NCBI RefSeq assembly: GCF_000189255.1
Contig: NZ_AEVS01000014.1
Coordinates: 62,001 to 126,000, forward strand
Direction: 5' to 3'
Source: Vibrio brasiliensis LMG 20546
Lineage (GTDB): Bacteria > Pseudomonadota > Gammaproteobacteria > Enterobacterales > Vibrionaceae
DNA: 64,000 bases
Below are positions 32,526 through 41,002 of this stretch, piece after piece; position 1 is the first letter of the stretch, and each line of letters begins with the position of its first letter. Position numbers and translations under genes: made by a program. A model generated the notes under the pieces. The model did not search any database. It was not told the DNA's origin and was given only the letters and a program-made list of their open reading frames with translations.

Positions 32526-33419
32526 TTAGTCTTTGCGCCATTGGTGACAGTATTCAATAAAGGCCTTCAGTAACGGGCTCTGGTATTTCTCTTTGTGCAC
32601 CAGTAACCAGAAGCGTCGCTTCATGTCGAGTGGTAGCTTGAGTTCCACCACTCGTCCATCGTGTAACGCAGGTTCTGCAGCCAGCTTCGAAAGGCAGCCT
32701 AACCCCAAGCCTGCCGAAACGCTGTTTATCAGGGCCTCGGTAGTGTTGAGCTGGAACGACTCCTGCCACTGTTCAATACGAGGTGCAATGACTCGGAGAA
32801 AAAACTCTCGTGAACCAGAACCAGGCTCGCGAAGTATCCAGTCACTATTTTCTAACTCTCCCACGGTAACATTGCTCTGTCTGGCCAGAGGGTGGTTTGG
32901 CGCGCAGACCACACACATCTCGTCATCACTAAACTGGGTTGAAATCAATTGAGGGTGGAGAGTCTTACCTTCAATCAGCGCCAGATCGAGTTCGTAATCG
33001 ACCAGTTTCTCGCAGATCAGTGCTGAATTGGAGATAAACAGGCTTTGCGACAGGTGTGAAGTTTCACGACGAAAGTCACTTAACAGGTAAGGCGCAATTT
33101 GGTTACCAATGGTGTCACTGGCGCCAATTCTTAATTGACCGGATAGGGCCTGATTATTGTCGAACAGTTGTTCGATCCCTTGCGCGCGCTCAATGATTTC
33201 GTCGGCTAAAGGCAGTAGTTTTTGCCCTTCTTGATTGAGAATAAGTCGGTTATTTACCCGGTCAAATAGTGAATGACCAATCTGTTTCTCAAGTTCTGAG
33301 AGCGCCATGCTTACCGCGGCCTTGGACAGGAACAGAGCCTCTGACGCAGCCGTTAGGGTGTCATGTTGTGTGATGGCGATAAAAACTTTCAGCTGTTTGA
33401 GAGAGATATTAGTGGCCAT
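32526..33419 (-). CDS. YeiE-like LysR-type regulator
   Basis: The 297-residue protein aligns with E. coli YeiE: winged helix at 5-65 (LKQLKVFIAITQHDTLTAASEALFLSKAAVSMALSELE in its usual place), then a binding domain with WILREPGSGSREFF near residue 195, a motif shared with YeiE and CysB-type regulators of sulfur compounds. YeiE proteins have been reported to sense sulfite in enterobacteria. It is divergent from a TDT transporter with about 100 bases between the genes, the usual arrangement of a LysR regulator and its target. Confidence 0.85.
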   Translation of the reverse strand: MATNISLKQLKVFIAITQHDTLTAASEALFLSKAAVSMALSELEKQIGHSLFDRVNNRLILNQEGQKLLPLADEIIERAQGIEQLFDNNQALSGQLRIGASDTIGNQIAPYLLSDFRRETSHLSQSLFISNSALICEKLVDYELDLALIEGKTLHPQLISTQFSDDEMCVVCAPNHPLARQSNVTVGELENSDWILREPGSGSREFFLRVIAPRIEQWQESFQLNTTEALINSVSAGLGLGCLSKLAAEPALHDGRVVELKLPLDMKRRFWLLVHKEKYQSPLLKAFIEYCHQWRKD

Positions 33420-33522
33420 ATGTTCGTTTAGTTTGTTTGAACGGGTGTTCTAAATAATTAGATAGTTTCGAACGTTTGGCAAGCGTAAACTGCTCTCGAA
33501 CTAACGAGATTGTGAGGCAATG
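33420..33522. promoter_or_regulatory. Divergent promoter region LysR / TDT transporter
   Basis: The spacer holds GAAC-N4-GTTC (33439-33450) and an imperfect CTAA-N4-TTAG (33450-33461), either of which could be a LysR T-N11-A site. GAGG at 33514-33517 is the ribosome binding site of the transporter gene. Confidence 0.4.
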
Positions 33523-34497
33523 ATGATTAAAGCAGCAAAAGCAAAAGTGATGGGTGCGCCAACTCCTATGGCGGGCTTAGCGCTGGGTATTGCCAGTTTA
33601 GGTTGGTGTTGGGAAAACGCCGCCGCTTTTAATGGCTACGCTCAGTGGTCTGGGGCTGTGATTGCGAGCGTTTTGTTATTGATTCTGGCGGTCAAATTCC
33701 TGTTCCATCGTCACCTACTCCGTGAAGATCTTGCGCACCCTGTTGTGGGCAGTGTGGTGCCAACATTCGCGATGGGAACCATGGTTGTTTCTAACTCGCT
33801 AGGTCATTTTATTCCTCTCGCGGGTGACATGTTATGGCTAGTTGCTGTCGGGCTGCATATTGTCTTCCTAATCAGCTTTGTTTATCACCGAATGCAGGAG
33901 TTTGAACTTCACCATATGGTGCCAAGCTGGTTTGTCCCTCCGGTGGGCATTATTGTTGCGGATGTGTCTTTTTCAGGAAACCCTGCACTGACTGCTGTTG
34001 CGAATGGCGCGTTATTGTTTGGCATGTTGGCTTATGCTGTGATGCTGCCAATGATGATCTATCGTCTGATGTTTACTCACGAGATCCCTGATGCAGCCAA
34101 ACCAACAATGGCAATTATGGCGGCGCCTGCCAGTCTGTCACTCGCGGGTTATCTGACTGTGACTGCTGAGCCTTCGCCTGTAATCATTGGTCTGTTATTT
34201 GGTATTGCAGTTTTGATGACAGCGATTATTTACCTTGCGTTTATTAAACTACTCAGACTGCCATTCAGCCCGGGTTATGCGGCGTTTACCTTCCCTATGG
34301 TGATTGGCTCGACTGCACTGTTTAAACTGAGTGCCTGGATGGAGAGTGTTGGGGTTGCCAACGAGTATGTTGCTCAAGTCCATTGGCTTGCTGGCTTTGA
34401 ACTTGTGGTAGCAACAGTCGTTGTTGGTTATGTCGCTCTGAGATACCTTGCCTTCTACAAACCGGTGAGCAATGCGCTAGGTCTGGTCTCTCACTGA
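33523..34497 (+). CDS. TDT family transporter (TehA / SLAC1-type)
   Basis: A 324-residue membrane protein with about ten hydrophobic helices and a fold of the tellurite-resistance/dicarboxylate transporter family (APTPMAGLALGIASLGWCWEN near the start, FPMVIGSTALFKL late). The family includes TehA, fungal malate permease Mae1, plant SLAC1 anion channels and the sulfite exporter Ssu1. The substrate is not readable from sequence; the divergent YeiE-like regulator makes sulfite or another sulfur oxyanion a reasonable guess. ATG 33523 is chosen over 33520 because GAGG would be only two bases from the latter. Its stop is immediately adjacent to that of the convergent sigma54 activator. Confidence 0.85.
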   Translation: MIKAAKAKVMGAPTPMAGLALGIASLGWCWENAAAFNGYAQWSGAVIASVLLLILAVKFLFHRHLLREDLAHPVVGSVVPTFAMGTMVVSNSLGHFIPLAGDMLWLVAVGLHIVFLISFVYHRMQEFELHHMVPSWFVPPVGIIVADVSFSGNPALTAVANGALLFGMLAYAVMLPMMIYRLMFTHEIPDAAKPTMAIMAAPASLSLAGYLTVTAEPSPVIIGLLFGIAVLMTAIIYLAFIKLLRLPFSPGYAAFTFPMVIGSTALFKLSAWMESVGVANEYVAQVHWLAGFELVVATVVVGYVALRYLAFYKPVSNALGLVSH

Positions 34498-36366
34498 TTA
34501 GCGCATACCTTGCTCTCTCAGCCGTTTATACAGAGTGTTGCGGCTGATATTCAAATCCTTAGCGGTCGCAGAGACATTGCGGCCGTTTTGCTCGTATACC
34601 GCTAACCAATCTTCGTTATTTAACTCTTCCTGGCTGTCCGATGTTAGCAGAGTCAACGGTGCTTGCTGTGGCTTAACCAACTCAGGTTGATGCTGCTGTA
34701 AATCTTGTAAGAAATCATCGGGGAGGTGTTCAACCGTGATGGTTTCATCTCCGGCCATCGCTAACGCAATCTGAATAACACTGACCATCTGTCTGATATT
34801 TCCAGGCCAGGGGTGTGACTTAAACATCGACAATACTTCCAGACTGATGTTTGGTGTTTCTCCTTCTGAGGCATACTTAGCCAGCAAAAACTTCACTAGT
34901 GCTTCTTTGTCTGTTCGCTCACGCAATGAAGGCAGGGAGAGGTTTAGTCCGGTCACCCGATAGTAGAGGTCCTGTCTGAATGTGCCACGTTCTACATCCT
35001 GTTTGAGATTACGGTTAGTCGCTGAAACCAGTTTAAAGTCAACAGGGTAAGAGGTGGTTGAACCAAGAGGTGTCACCTTACGCTCTTGCAGAACCCGCAG
35101 CAGGCGCGCCTGCACATTCATCGGCATATCGCCCAGTTCGTCCAGGAACAGTGTGCCTTTATCCGCTTTACGGATTAGGCCGATATAGCCTTTGTTGCTG
35201 GCTCCGGTAAAGGCTCCTTTCTCATAGCCAAACAACTCAGACTCAACCAGTTCAGCGGGAATTGCGGCACAGTTAACTGCAATCATAGCGGCGTGTTTAC
35301 GTTCGCTCGACAGGTGTAGGGCGTTAACAAATACCTCTTTACCCACCCCGGTTTCACCATGAATAAGGATTGGAATATCGGTATTAAGAATACGGCTCGA
35401 CTGAGTGATCGCCTTTGCTAGACGGGGATCGCCCATATTGAGACGTTGCAAATCCAGCGGAGCCTTAGCGTTCTCATCACTGTTTTTGGCAATGGATTTT
35501 CGGTAATCCAGTTGTCGCCCTTGCGGGACTTTCGGGGGAGTAATAATGCCAAAGAAACTAAAGCGAGAGTGAGTGGTAATCGCCGCGGGATTAAAAGGAG
35601 GGTGTGACAGTAGTTGCTCAAGTTTAATATCGAAAATCTGATCAAGTCGCTGTAGTGCCAGATCTTGCCCGAGTACCACTTCAGCTCGACGGTTGGCGGA
35701 AACAATCACTCCCTGTTCATTGAACACCAGTAGTGAAGACCACTGGCTATCGATATTTTCCGCTGAAGTGTTAAACCACAATAAGTAATGATCGGTTTGA
35801 AACTTTGATGCGATGAGTTGGTTTTCAATCGCTTGTGACATCAACTTGACCATGCCAAGGGTATGAGCGGTTGGCATATAGGCATCGCTGGATATCGATA
35901 GTACCCCAGCCATTTTTCTATCAGCATCAAACAGTGGAGCAGCTGAACCTGTCATAAAGCGATTCGATGTTAAAAAGTGTTCATCATGAAATACCTGAAC
36001 AATTGAGCCAGTCTCTAAAGCAGTGCCTATAGCGTTGGTACCAATCAGATTTTCCTGCCAGTTCACACCATTTTGGAACACTTGTGGCTGCCTTTGTGAG
36101 AAAAAGCGCTGTTCACCCCAACTGTTCAACACCTGCCCATTGGTGTTGGCCAAAGTGATCAGACAGTTACTATTCGCCAGCAGGCTGTCATAGAAGGGCA
36201 GTACTTTTTGCTGGGTTGTGGTCAATAGCCCTGAGTGTTCTTCAAGAGTATGGGTAAATGCCTGTCCCGTTTCCATCTCTATGATCGGATTACTATTGTG
36301 AACGAGCCCCGCCTCCCGACAGCGTTGCCAGGAATTCTCAATCATTGATAAATGTTTCTTGTCCAT
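34498..36366 (-). CDS. Sigma54-dependent activator of the AcoR/DhaR type
   Basis: An enhancer-binding protein of about 622 residues. Residues about 50-190 form a GAF-like sensor domain of the AcoR/DhaR type, about 210-260 a PAS-like region, about 310-545 the AAA+ domain with Walker A GETGVGKE (337-344) and GAFTGA (384-389) for sigma54 contact, and the last 35 a Fis-type helix-turn-helix (NVSATAKDLNISRNTLYKRL). DhaR of this group controls glycerol and dihydroxyacetone use. It is divergent from a glycerol-type ABC transporter that has a -24/-12 promoter, which strongly suggests that operon as its target. ATG 36366 or an in-frame GTG at 36378 could be the start; neither has a strong ribosome binding site. 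Confidence 0.9.
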   Translation of the reverse strand: MDKKHLSMIENSWQRCREAGLVHNSNPIIEMETGQAFTHTLEEHSGLLTTTQQKVLPFYDSLLANSNCLITLANTNGQVLNSWGEQRFFSQRQPQVFQNGVNWQENLIGTNAIGTALETGSIVQVFHDEHFLTSNRFMTGSAAPLFDADRKMAGVLSISSDAYMPTAHTLGMVKLMSQAIENQLIASKFQTDHYLLWFNTSAENIDSQWSSLLVFNEQGVIVSANRRAEVVLGQDLALQRLDQIFDIKLEQLLSHPPFNPAAITTHSRFSFFGIITPPKVPQGRQLDYRKSIAKNSDENAKAPLDLQRLNMGDPRLAKAITQSSRILNTDIPILIHGETGVGKEVFVNALHLSSERKHAAMIAVNCAAIPAELVESELFGYEKGAFTGASNKGYIGLIRKADKGTLFLDELGDMPMNVQARLLRVLQERKVTPLGSTTSYPVDFKLVSATNRNLKQDVERGTFRQDLYYRVTGLNLSLPSLRERTDKEALVKFLLAKYASEGETPNISLEVLSMFKSHPWPGNIRQMVSVIQIALAMAGDETITVEHLPDDFLQDLQQHQPELVKPQQAPLTLLTSDSQEELNNEDWLAVYEQNGRNVSATAKDLNISRNTLYKRLREQGMR

Positions 36367-36419
36367 ACTTTTGACCACTAGCAGCGTTAAATAGGCCGAA
36401 ATTAAGTAATTATTCTAAT

Positions 36420-36574
36420 TGTTCGTATGTGAACGTTAATGATCACAAACGCTCATTTAACATATCACCTCCATGAACACTTTGAACATCAATTGAACAC
36501 ATTTTATTAACAAATGTTACCGGCGTCTCATATGTGAAATTAGCGATGAAGCCTGCCTCTTACTGAGTTGTTCA
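36420..36574. promoter_or_regulatory. Repeated TGAACA half-sites, candidate activator binding region
   Basis: The palindrome TGTTCGTATGTGAAC (36420-36434) is followed by three direct TGAACA copies at 36474-36479, 36483-36488 and 36494-36499 and an inverted copy TGTTCA at 36569-36574. They lie 70-225 bases upstream of the sigma54 promoter, where enhancer-binding proteins usually attach. The rest of this 344-base divergent spacer shows no gene. Confidence 0.6.
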
Positions 36575-36642
36575 TCAAAATATCCTTATGTTTAAAGGGC
36601 TGGAAAGCGATTTGTAAATTTTTTGTTTCAATTTTATTTAAG

Positions 36643-36659
36643 TTGGCATGACTCTCGCT
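36643..36659 (+). promoter_or_regulatory. Sigma54 (-24/-12) promoter of the glycerol ABC operon
   Basis: TTGGCATGACTCTCGCT matches TTGGCACG-N4-TTGCA at 11 of the 13 defined positions, counting the final T as allowed (W). The invariant GG (36645-36646) and GC (36657-36658) have the required spacing. It lies about 50 bases before the first gene and is divergent from a sigma54 activator gene. Confidence 0.75.
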
Positions 36660-36710
36660 CTATTGAGCAATATCGAAAAAAATTATTGTTCGAATGGTAA
36701 GGAGTTTTTA

Positions 36711-37799
36711 GTGTCATTAACACTTGAGCAGGTAAGCAAATACGTTGACGGAGAGATGCATATCTCTGACGTCAACCTCACCTTTGAGCCGGGCTCGTTT
36801 AATGTGTTGCTTGGACGCACGTTAGCGGGCAAGACCTCTTTAATGAGGCTCATTGCAGGGCTGGATCGCCCGACTTCTGGGAAGATATTAGTCAATGGCG
36901 TAGATGTTACTGGTGTGTCGGTTCGCGACCGCAACATCTCTATGGTCTACCAACAGTTCATCAATTATCCCAATCTGACGGTGTTTGAGAATGTTGCCTC
37001 TCCGCTGCGACTTGCAGGGATGGCCGAGAAAGAGATTCAGGAGCGCGTGCACGCCACGGCCGAAATGCTGCGCATCACTGAACACCTGAAAAAGCACCCA
37101 CTGGAACTGTCTGGTGGTCAGCAGCAACGTACCGCAATGGCTCGCGCCTTGGTTAAAGATGCGGAAATCATCTTGTTTGATGAGCCATTAGTAAACCTTG
37201 ACTATAAGTTGCGTGAAGAGTTACGTCAGGAGATGCGTGAGCTATTCCAGACCAGACACACCATCGCGATCTACGCCACGACAGAGCCGAATGAAGCGTT
37301 AGCACTAGGCGGTACAACGACCATTCTTCATGAAGGTAAAGTGATTCAGTCTGGTCCAACGGCCTCTGTCTACCATCATCCGGATAACGTTGATTCAGCG
37401 ACTCTGTTTAGTGAGCCGCCTATCAACCTGATTTCCGGGGAAATTACTTCTAACGAAGTGACCTTCGATCAGAGTGCTCACTTCCCACTGAACCAATCTC
37501 TGAGCAAATTGGATATGGGGCACTACCAGTTTGGTATTCGTCCAAGCCACCTCAGCCTGTTACCTAAGAATGACGATGACGTTGAATTAACTGTTCAGGT
37601 TGAAGTAGCAGAAATCAGTGGCTCGGAAACATTCCTTCATGTGCGCAATGCGCATCTGGATATGGTGCTGCATTTGCCTGGCGTACACAGCTATGACGTC
37701 GATGAGACGATCAAAATCTATATTCCAATCCACAAATTCTATGTCTTCGGTATGGATAACGATCTCATCCATGCCCCGATTCGTGATGTTAGGGGATAG
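36711..37799 (+). CDS. glpS: Glycerol-type ABC transporter ATPase 1
   Basis: First gene of a six-gene ABC importer operon whose content (two ATPases, two permeases, DUF2160, binding protein) matches the glycerol transporter GlpSTPQV of Rhizobium. The start is GTG with AAGGAG at 36699-36704; a longer frame from 36648 lacks such a site. Walker A is GRTLAGKT (35-42), Q-loop YQQF, signature LSGGQ (133-137) canonical, Walker B FDEP (156-159). The H-loop histidine of the usual THDQ is replaced by Thr191 (YATTEPNEA). A C-terminal regulatory (TOBE-like) domain follows. The missing histidine suggests that its own ATP site is weak; see ATPase 2. Confidence 0.88.
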   Translation: MSLTLEQVSKYVDGEMHISDVNLTFEPGSFNVLLGRTLAGKTSLMRLIAGLDRPTSGKILVNGVDVTGVSVRDRNISMVYQQFINYPNLTVFENVASPLRLAGMAEKEIQERVHATAEMLRITEHLKKHPLELSGGQQQRTAMARALVKDAEIILFDEPLVNLDYKLREELRQEMRELFQTRHTIAIYATTEPNEALALGGTTTILHEGKVIQSGPTASVYHHPDNVDSATLFSEPPINLISGEITSNEVTFDQSAHFPLNQSLSKLDMGHYQFGIRPSHLSLLPKNDDDVELTVQVEVAEISGSETFLHVRNAHLDMVLHLPGVHSYDVDETIKIYIPIHKFYVFGMDNDLIHAPIRDVRG

Positions 37800-37804
37800 C
37801 GTTC

Positions 37805-38905
37805 ATGGTTCAAATTACACTAAATTCACTGGCTCACACCTACGATAAAAAGCCGACATCAGATTCGATCTATGCGATCAAAGAGATGAACCACGTGTGG
37901 AAGCAGGGTGGAGCGTATGCACTACTAGGCCCATCTGGTTGTGGTAAGTCGACCTTGCTCAATATCATTTCTGGTTTGATGAGCCCATCTCAGGGCGATG
38001 TGATGTTTGATGATGTTCGGGTTAATGAACTTCGTCCACAAGATCGCAATATTGCACAGGTTTTCCAGTTTCCGGTTATCTACGACACCATGACGGTGTA
38101 CGACAACCTTGCATTTCCGCTGCGCAATATGAAGGTTCATAAAGCCAAAATACATTCCAAGGTGACAGAAATAGCAGAGATTCTGGAACTGACTAATGTG
38201 TTATCGAAAAAAGCTCAGCACCTTACGGCTGACGAAAAACAGAAAGTGTCGATGGGGCGTGGCCTGGTACGTGACGATGTATCGGCGATTCTGTTTGATG
38301 AGCCATTAACGGTAATCGATCCGCAACTGAAATGGAAATTGCGCCGTAAGCTCAAACAGATCCACCAGCAGTTCAATATCACCATGGTGTACGTTACTCA
38401 CGATCAGTTAGAAGCCTCAACCTTCGCCGATGAAATCGCTGTGATGTACAACGGTCAGATTGTTCAGTTTGGCACACCGCGTGAACTGTTCGAACGACCA
38501 AACCATACCTTCGTCGGCTACTTTATTGGCAGTCCGGGGATGAACTTAATGGAGGTCACTCCGACCGAAAATGGCGTCCGGTTTGACGATGTAGAAGTGC
38601 CACTATCTGAGTCTTACCGTCACGCCATCTCACAAGCTGGGAGCAATAACATCAAGATCGGCATTCGACCTGAGTTTGTTCATGTTTGGGAGAAAGGTAA
38701 TGACTCCGCCCTGCTATGTGACGTGCTCCATGTAGAAGATCTAGGTACCTACAAAATTGTCACCCTCAAGCTGGGCTCTAAACATATCAAAGCGCGTCTG
38801 CAAGAAGACCAACCTGTGCCAGAAAAGCACGCTTATATCAGCTTCCCAGAGCAATGGACCATGCTGTATGTCGATGAATTTCTAGTCAATGTAGGGGAAG
38901 AGTAA
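37805..38905 (+). CDS. glpT: Glycerol-type ABC transporter ATPase 2
   Basis: Second ATPase, 366 residues, five bases after the first. Walker [10 protein letters not shown] (42-50), Walker B FDEP (164-167) and H-loop VTHDQ with His199 are canonical, but the signature LSGGQ is replaced by LTADE (140-144). This is the mirror image of ATPase 1, which has a good signature but no H-loop histidine. A heterodimer would therefore have one consensus site (Walker/H of this protein with LSGGQ of ATPase 1) and one degenerate site. The name follows the Rhizobium transporter and is unrelated to the E. coli glycerol-3-phosphate antiporter GlpT. Its stop overlaps the next start (TAATG). Confidence 0.88.
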   Translation: MVQITLNSLAHTYDKKPTSDSIYAIKEMNHVWKQGGAYALLGPSGCGKSTLLNIISGLMSPSQGDVMFDDVRVNELRPQDRNIAQVFQFPVIYDTMTVYDNLAFPLRNMKVHKAKIHSKVTEIAEILELTNVLSKKAQHLTADEKQKVSMGRGLVRDDVSAILFDEPLTVIDPQLKWKLRRKLKQIHQQFNITMVYVTHDQLEASTFADEIAVMYNGQIVQFGTPRELFERPNHTFVGYFIGSPGMNLMEVTPTENGVRFDDVEVPLSESYRHAISQAGSNNIKIGIRPEFVHVWEKGNDSALLCDVLHVEDLGTYKIVTLKLGSKHIKARLQEDQPVPEKHAYISFPEQWTMLYVDEFLVNVGEE

Positions 38906-39768
38906 TGGATAAGGTTTCGAACAACAAAGCGTGGTTCCTTGTTCTGCCAGTGTTCGCGCTGGTGGCGTTCAGTGCCATCGTTCCTCTGATGACGGTAGTG
39001 AACTACTCACTACAAGATATCTTTGATGCTAATACCGCCTATTTTGTTGGTACTGAGTGGTATCGTGAAATCCTCAATGACGAGAGATTGCACGGAGCAC
39101 TTCTGCGCCAGTTTGGTTTTACGTTCACCATCTTACTGATTGAAGTGCCACTCGGGATTATCGTCGCACTGACGATGCCTACCAAAGGGCGCTGGTCAGC
39201 TTTCTGTCTGATTGTTCTGGCGATTCCACTGCTTATCCCACTTAACGTTGTCGGGACTATCTGGCAGATCTTCGGTCGTGCAGATATCGGTCTGTTCGGT
39301 TGGGCTCTCAATGGTATGGGGGTCGACTACAACTACGCTGGCAACCCGCTTGATGCCTGGTTAACCGTGATTCTGATGGATGTGTGGCACTGGACTTCAC
39401 TGATTGCACTGCTGTGTTACTCAGGGTTACGCGCTATTCCGGATGCTTACTATCAGGCTGCGAATATCGACCGAGCTTCGACCTGGTCAATCATTCGCTA
39501 CATCCAGCTACCTAAGCTCAAGAGCGTGCTGCTGATAGGCATTCTGATCCGCTTTATGGATAGCTTCATGATCTACACCGAACCGTTTGTACTGACAGGT
39601 GGTGGTCCGGGTAACTCGACAACTTTCCTCAGTCAGACACTAACCAAAATGGCCATTGGCCAGTTTGATATCGGTCCGGCAGCTGCATTCTCGATCATCT
39701 ACTTCCTGATCATCCTATTGGTGAGCTGGGTGTTCTACACCGCAATGACGCACGGTGAAAGTAAGTAA
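38905..39768 (+). CDS. glpP: Glycerol-type ABC transporter permease 1
   Basis: A 287-residue permease of the sugar-type (MalF-like) class with six helices, the first at about 11-32. The coupling motif lies at YYQAANIDRASTWSIIRYIQLP (around residues 190-211, EAA-loop position), with Gln instead of the usual Glu before AA. Translation is coupled to the ATPase gene through the TAATG overlap. It would pair with the next permease in the membrane. Confidence 0.88.
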   Translation: MDKVSNNKAWFLVLPVFALVAFSAIVPLMTVVNYSLQDIFDANTAYFVGTEWYREILNDERLHGALLRQFGFTFTILLIEVPLGIIVALTMPTKGRWSAFCLIVLAIPLLIPLNVVGTIWQIFGRADIGLFGWALNGMGVDYNYAGNPLDAWLTVILMDVWHWTSLIALLCYSGLRAIPDAYYQAANIDRASTWSIIRYIQLPKLKSVLLIGILIRFMDSFMIYTEPFVLTGGGPGNSTTFLSQTLTKMAIGQFDIGPAAAFSIIYFLIILLVSWVFYTAMTHGESK

Positions 39769-39778
39769 GGAAACAACA

Positions 39779-40603
39779 ATGGCGATGACAAAATCAAAAT
39801 ACACCCGATACACACAGATCGTCGGGCTAGCGTTCTACATCATCTGTTTGATGCTGCCAATTTACTGGTTGCTCAACATGTCGTTTAAAGAAAACCAGGA
39901 GATCTTAGGGAGCCTGAGCTTCTTCCCTGAGAACTGGACGTTTAAGAACTACGCAACCATCTTCTCCGACTCAAGTTGGTACATGGGTTACGTTAACTCG
40001 ATCATCTATGTAGTGATGAACATGGTGATCACCTTAACCGTTGCGTTGCCTGCGGCATATGCGTTCTCGCGCTTTAAGTTCGTCGGTGATAAGCACCTGT
40101 TCTTCTGGCTACTGACTAACCGTATGGCACCACCAGCAGTATTCCTGCTGCCATTCTTCCAGCTTTACTCTTCGGTTGGTCTGTTTGACACCCATATTGC
40201 GGTTGCGTTGGCACACTGTCTGTTCAACGTGCCACTAGCGGTATGGATTCTGGAAGGTTTCATGTCGAGCGTTCCTCGTGAAATCGACGAAACGGCTTAC
40301 ATTGATGGTTACAGCTTTCCTAAGTTCTTCATCAAAATCTTTTTGCCGATGATCCGTTCGGGGATTGGGGTCTCGGCTTTTTTCTGCTTCATGTTCAGCT
40401 GGGTAGAGCTACTGCTCGCTCGTACCTTGACCTCCGTAGATGCCAAGCCGATTTCGGCAGTAATGACGCGTACAGTCAGTGCATCTGGTATCGACTGGGG
40501 CGTATTGGCGGCAGCCGGCGTGCTGACCATTCTACCGGGTATTTTAGTTATCTGGTTCGTTAGAAACCATGTCGCGAAAGGTTTCGCGCTAGGTCGAGTT
40601 TAA
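39779..40603 (+). CDS. glpQ: Glycerol-type ABC transporter permease 2
   Basis: A 274-residue permease of the MalG-like class, six helices, with the coupling motif EIDETAYIDGYSFPKFFIKIFLPM (around residues 170-193). ATG 39779 is chosen because AAGG(A) lies just before it; the in-frame ATG at 39755 is within the previous gene. C-terminal VRNHVAKGFALGRV is typical of the class. It shows only 10 bases between it and the stop of permease 1. Confidence 0.88.
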   Translation: MAMTKSKYTRYTQIVGLAFYIICLMLPIYWLLNMSFKENQEILGSLSFFPENWTFKNYATIFSDSSWYMGYVNSIIYVVMNMVITLTVALPAAYAFSRFKFVGDKHLFFWLLTNRMAPPAVFLLPFFQLYSSVGLFDTHIAVALAHCLFNVPLAVWILEGFMSSVPREIDETAYIDGYSFPKFFIKIFLPMIRSGIGVSAFFCFMFSWVELLLARTLTSVDAKPISAVMTRTVSASGIDWGVLAAAGVLTILPGILVIWFVRNHVAKGFALGRV

Positions 40604-40614
40604 GGAGAAATATC

Positions 40615-40887
40615 ATGGCTTGGATGGCATGGACTACCCCTTCAGCACTGTTCTTTCTCGGAATCGCGTTGATCTTGATAACCATGACGGTGCGTGAGAT
40701 CCGCACACCGTGTATCGAGCGTAAGGGCTTTCTACCGATCACAACCACTCGTGGTGATCGACTATTTATCGGTTTACTGAGCTCCGCTTTTATCCATTTG
40801 GGATTTGTCGGACTGAGTGAGCTTTCAATTTGGGTGCCATTTACCATCAGCGTAATTTGGCTGGGTACGGTTTTGAAATGGGGATAA
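40615..40887 (+). CDS. DUF2160 small membrane protein of the transporter operon
   Basis: A 90-residue protein with two or three hydrophobic helices (about 10-27, 48-63, 70-87) and a central charged loop (REIRTPCIERKG). This belongs to DUF2160, a family known almost only from glycerol-type ABC operons like this one. AAGGAG precedes the ATG, 11 bases after the permease gene. Its role is unknown; a small extra membrane subunit of the transporter is the simplest idea. Confidence 0.8.
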   Translation: MAWMAWTTPSALFFLGIALILITMTVREIRTPCIERKGFLPITTTRGDRLFIGLLSSAFIHLGFVGLSELSIWVPFTISVIWLGTVLKWG

Positions 40888-41002
40888 ATACAACTGACTG
40901 ACATGTGTTCATGACCAGCCTGACAGAGTGCCATAGTCACTGGTTAATGAGCGTAATCAATAACGTAAGAGACAGAATACTCATAACTGGAGTTAGACAA
41001 GA

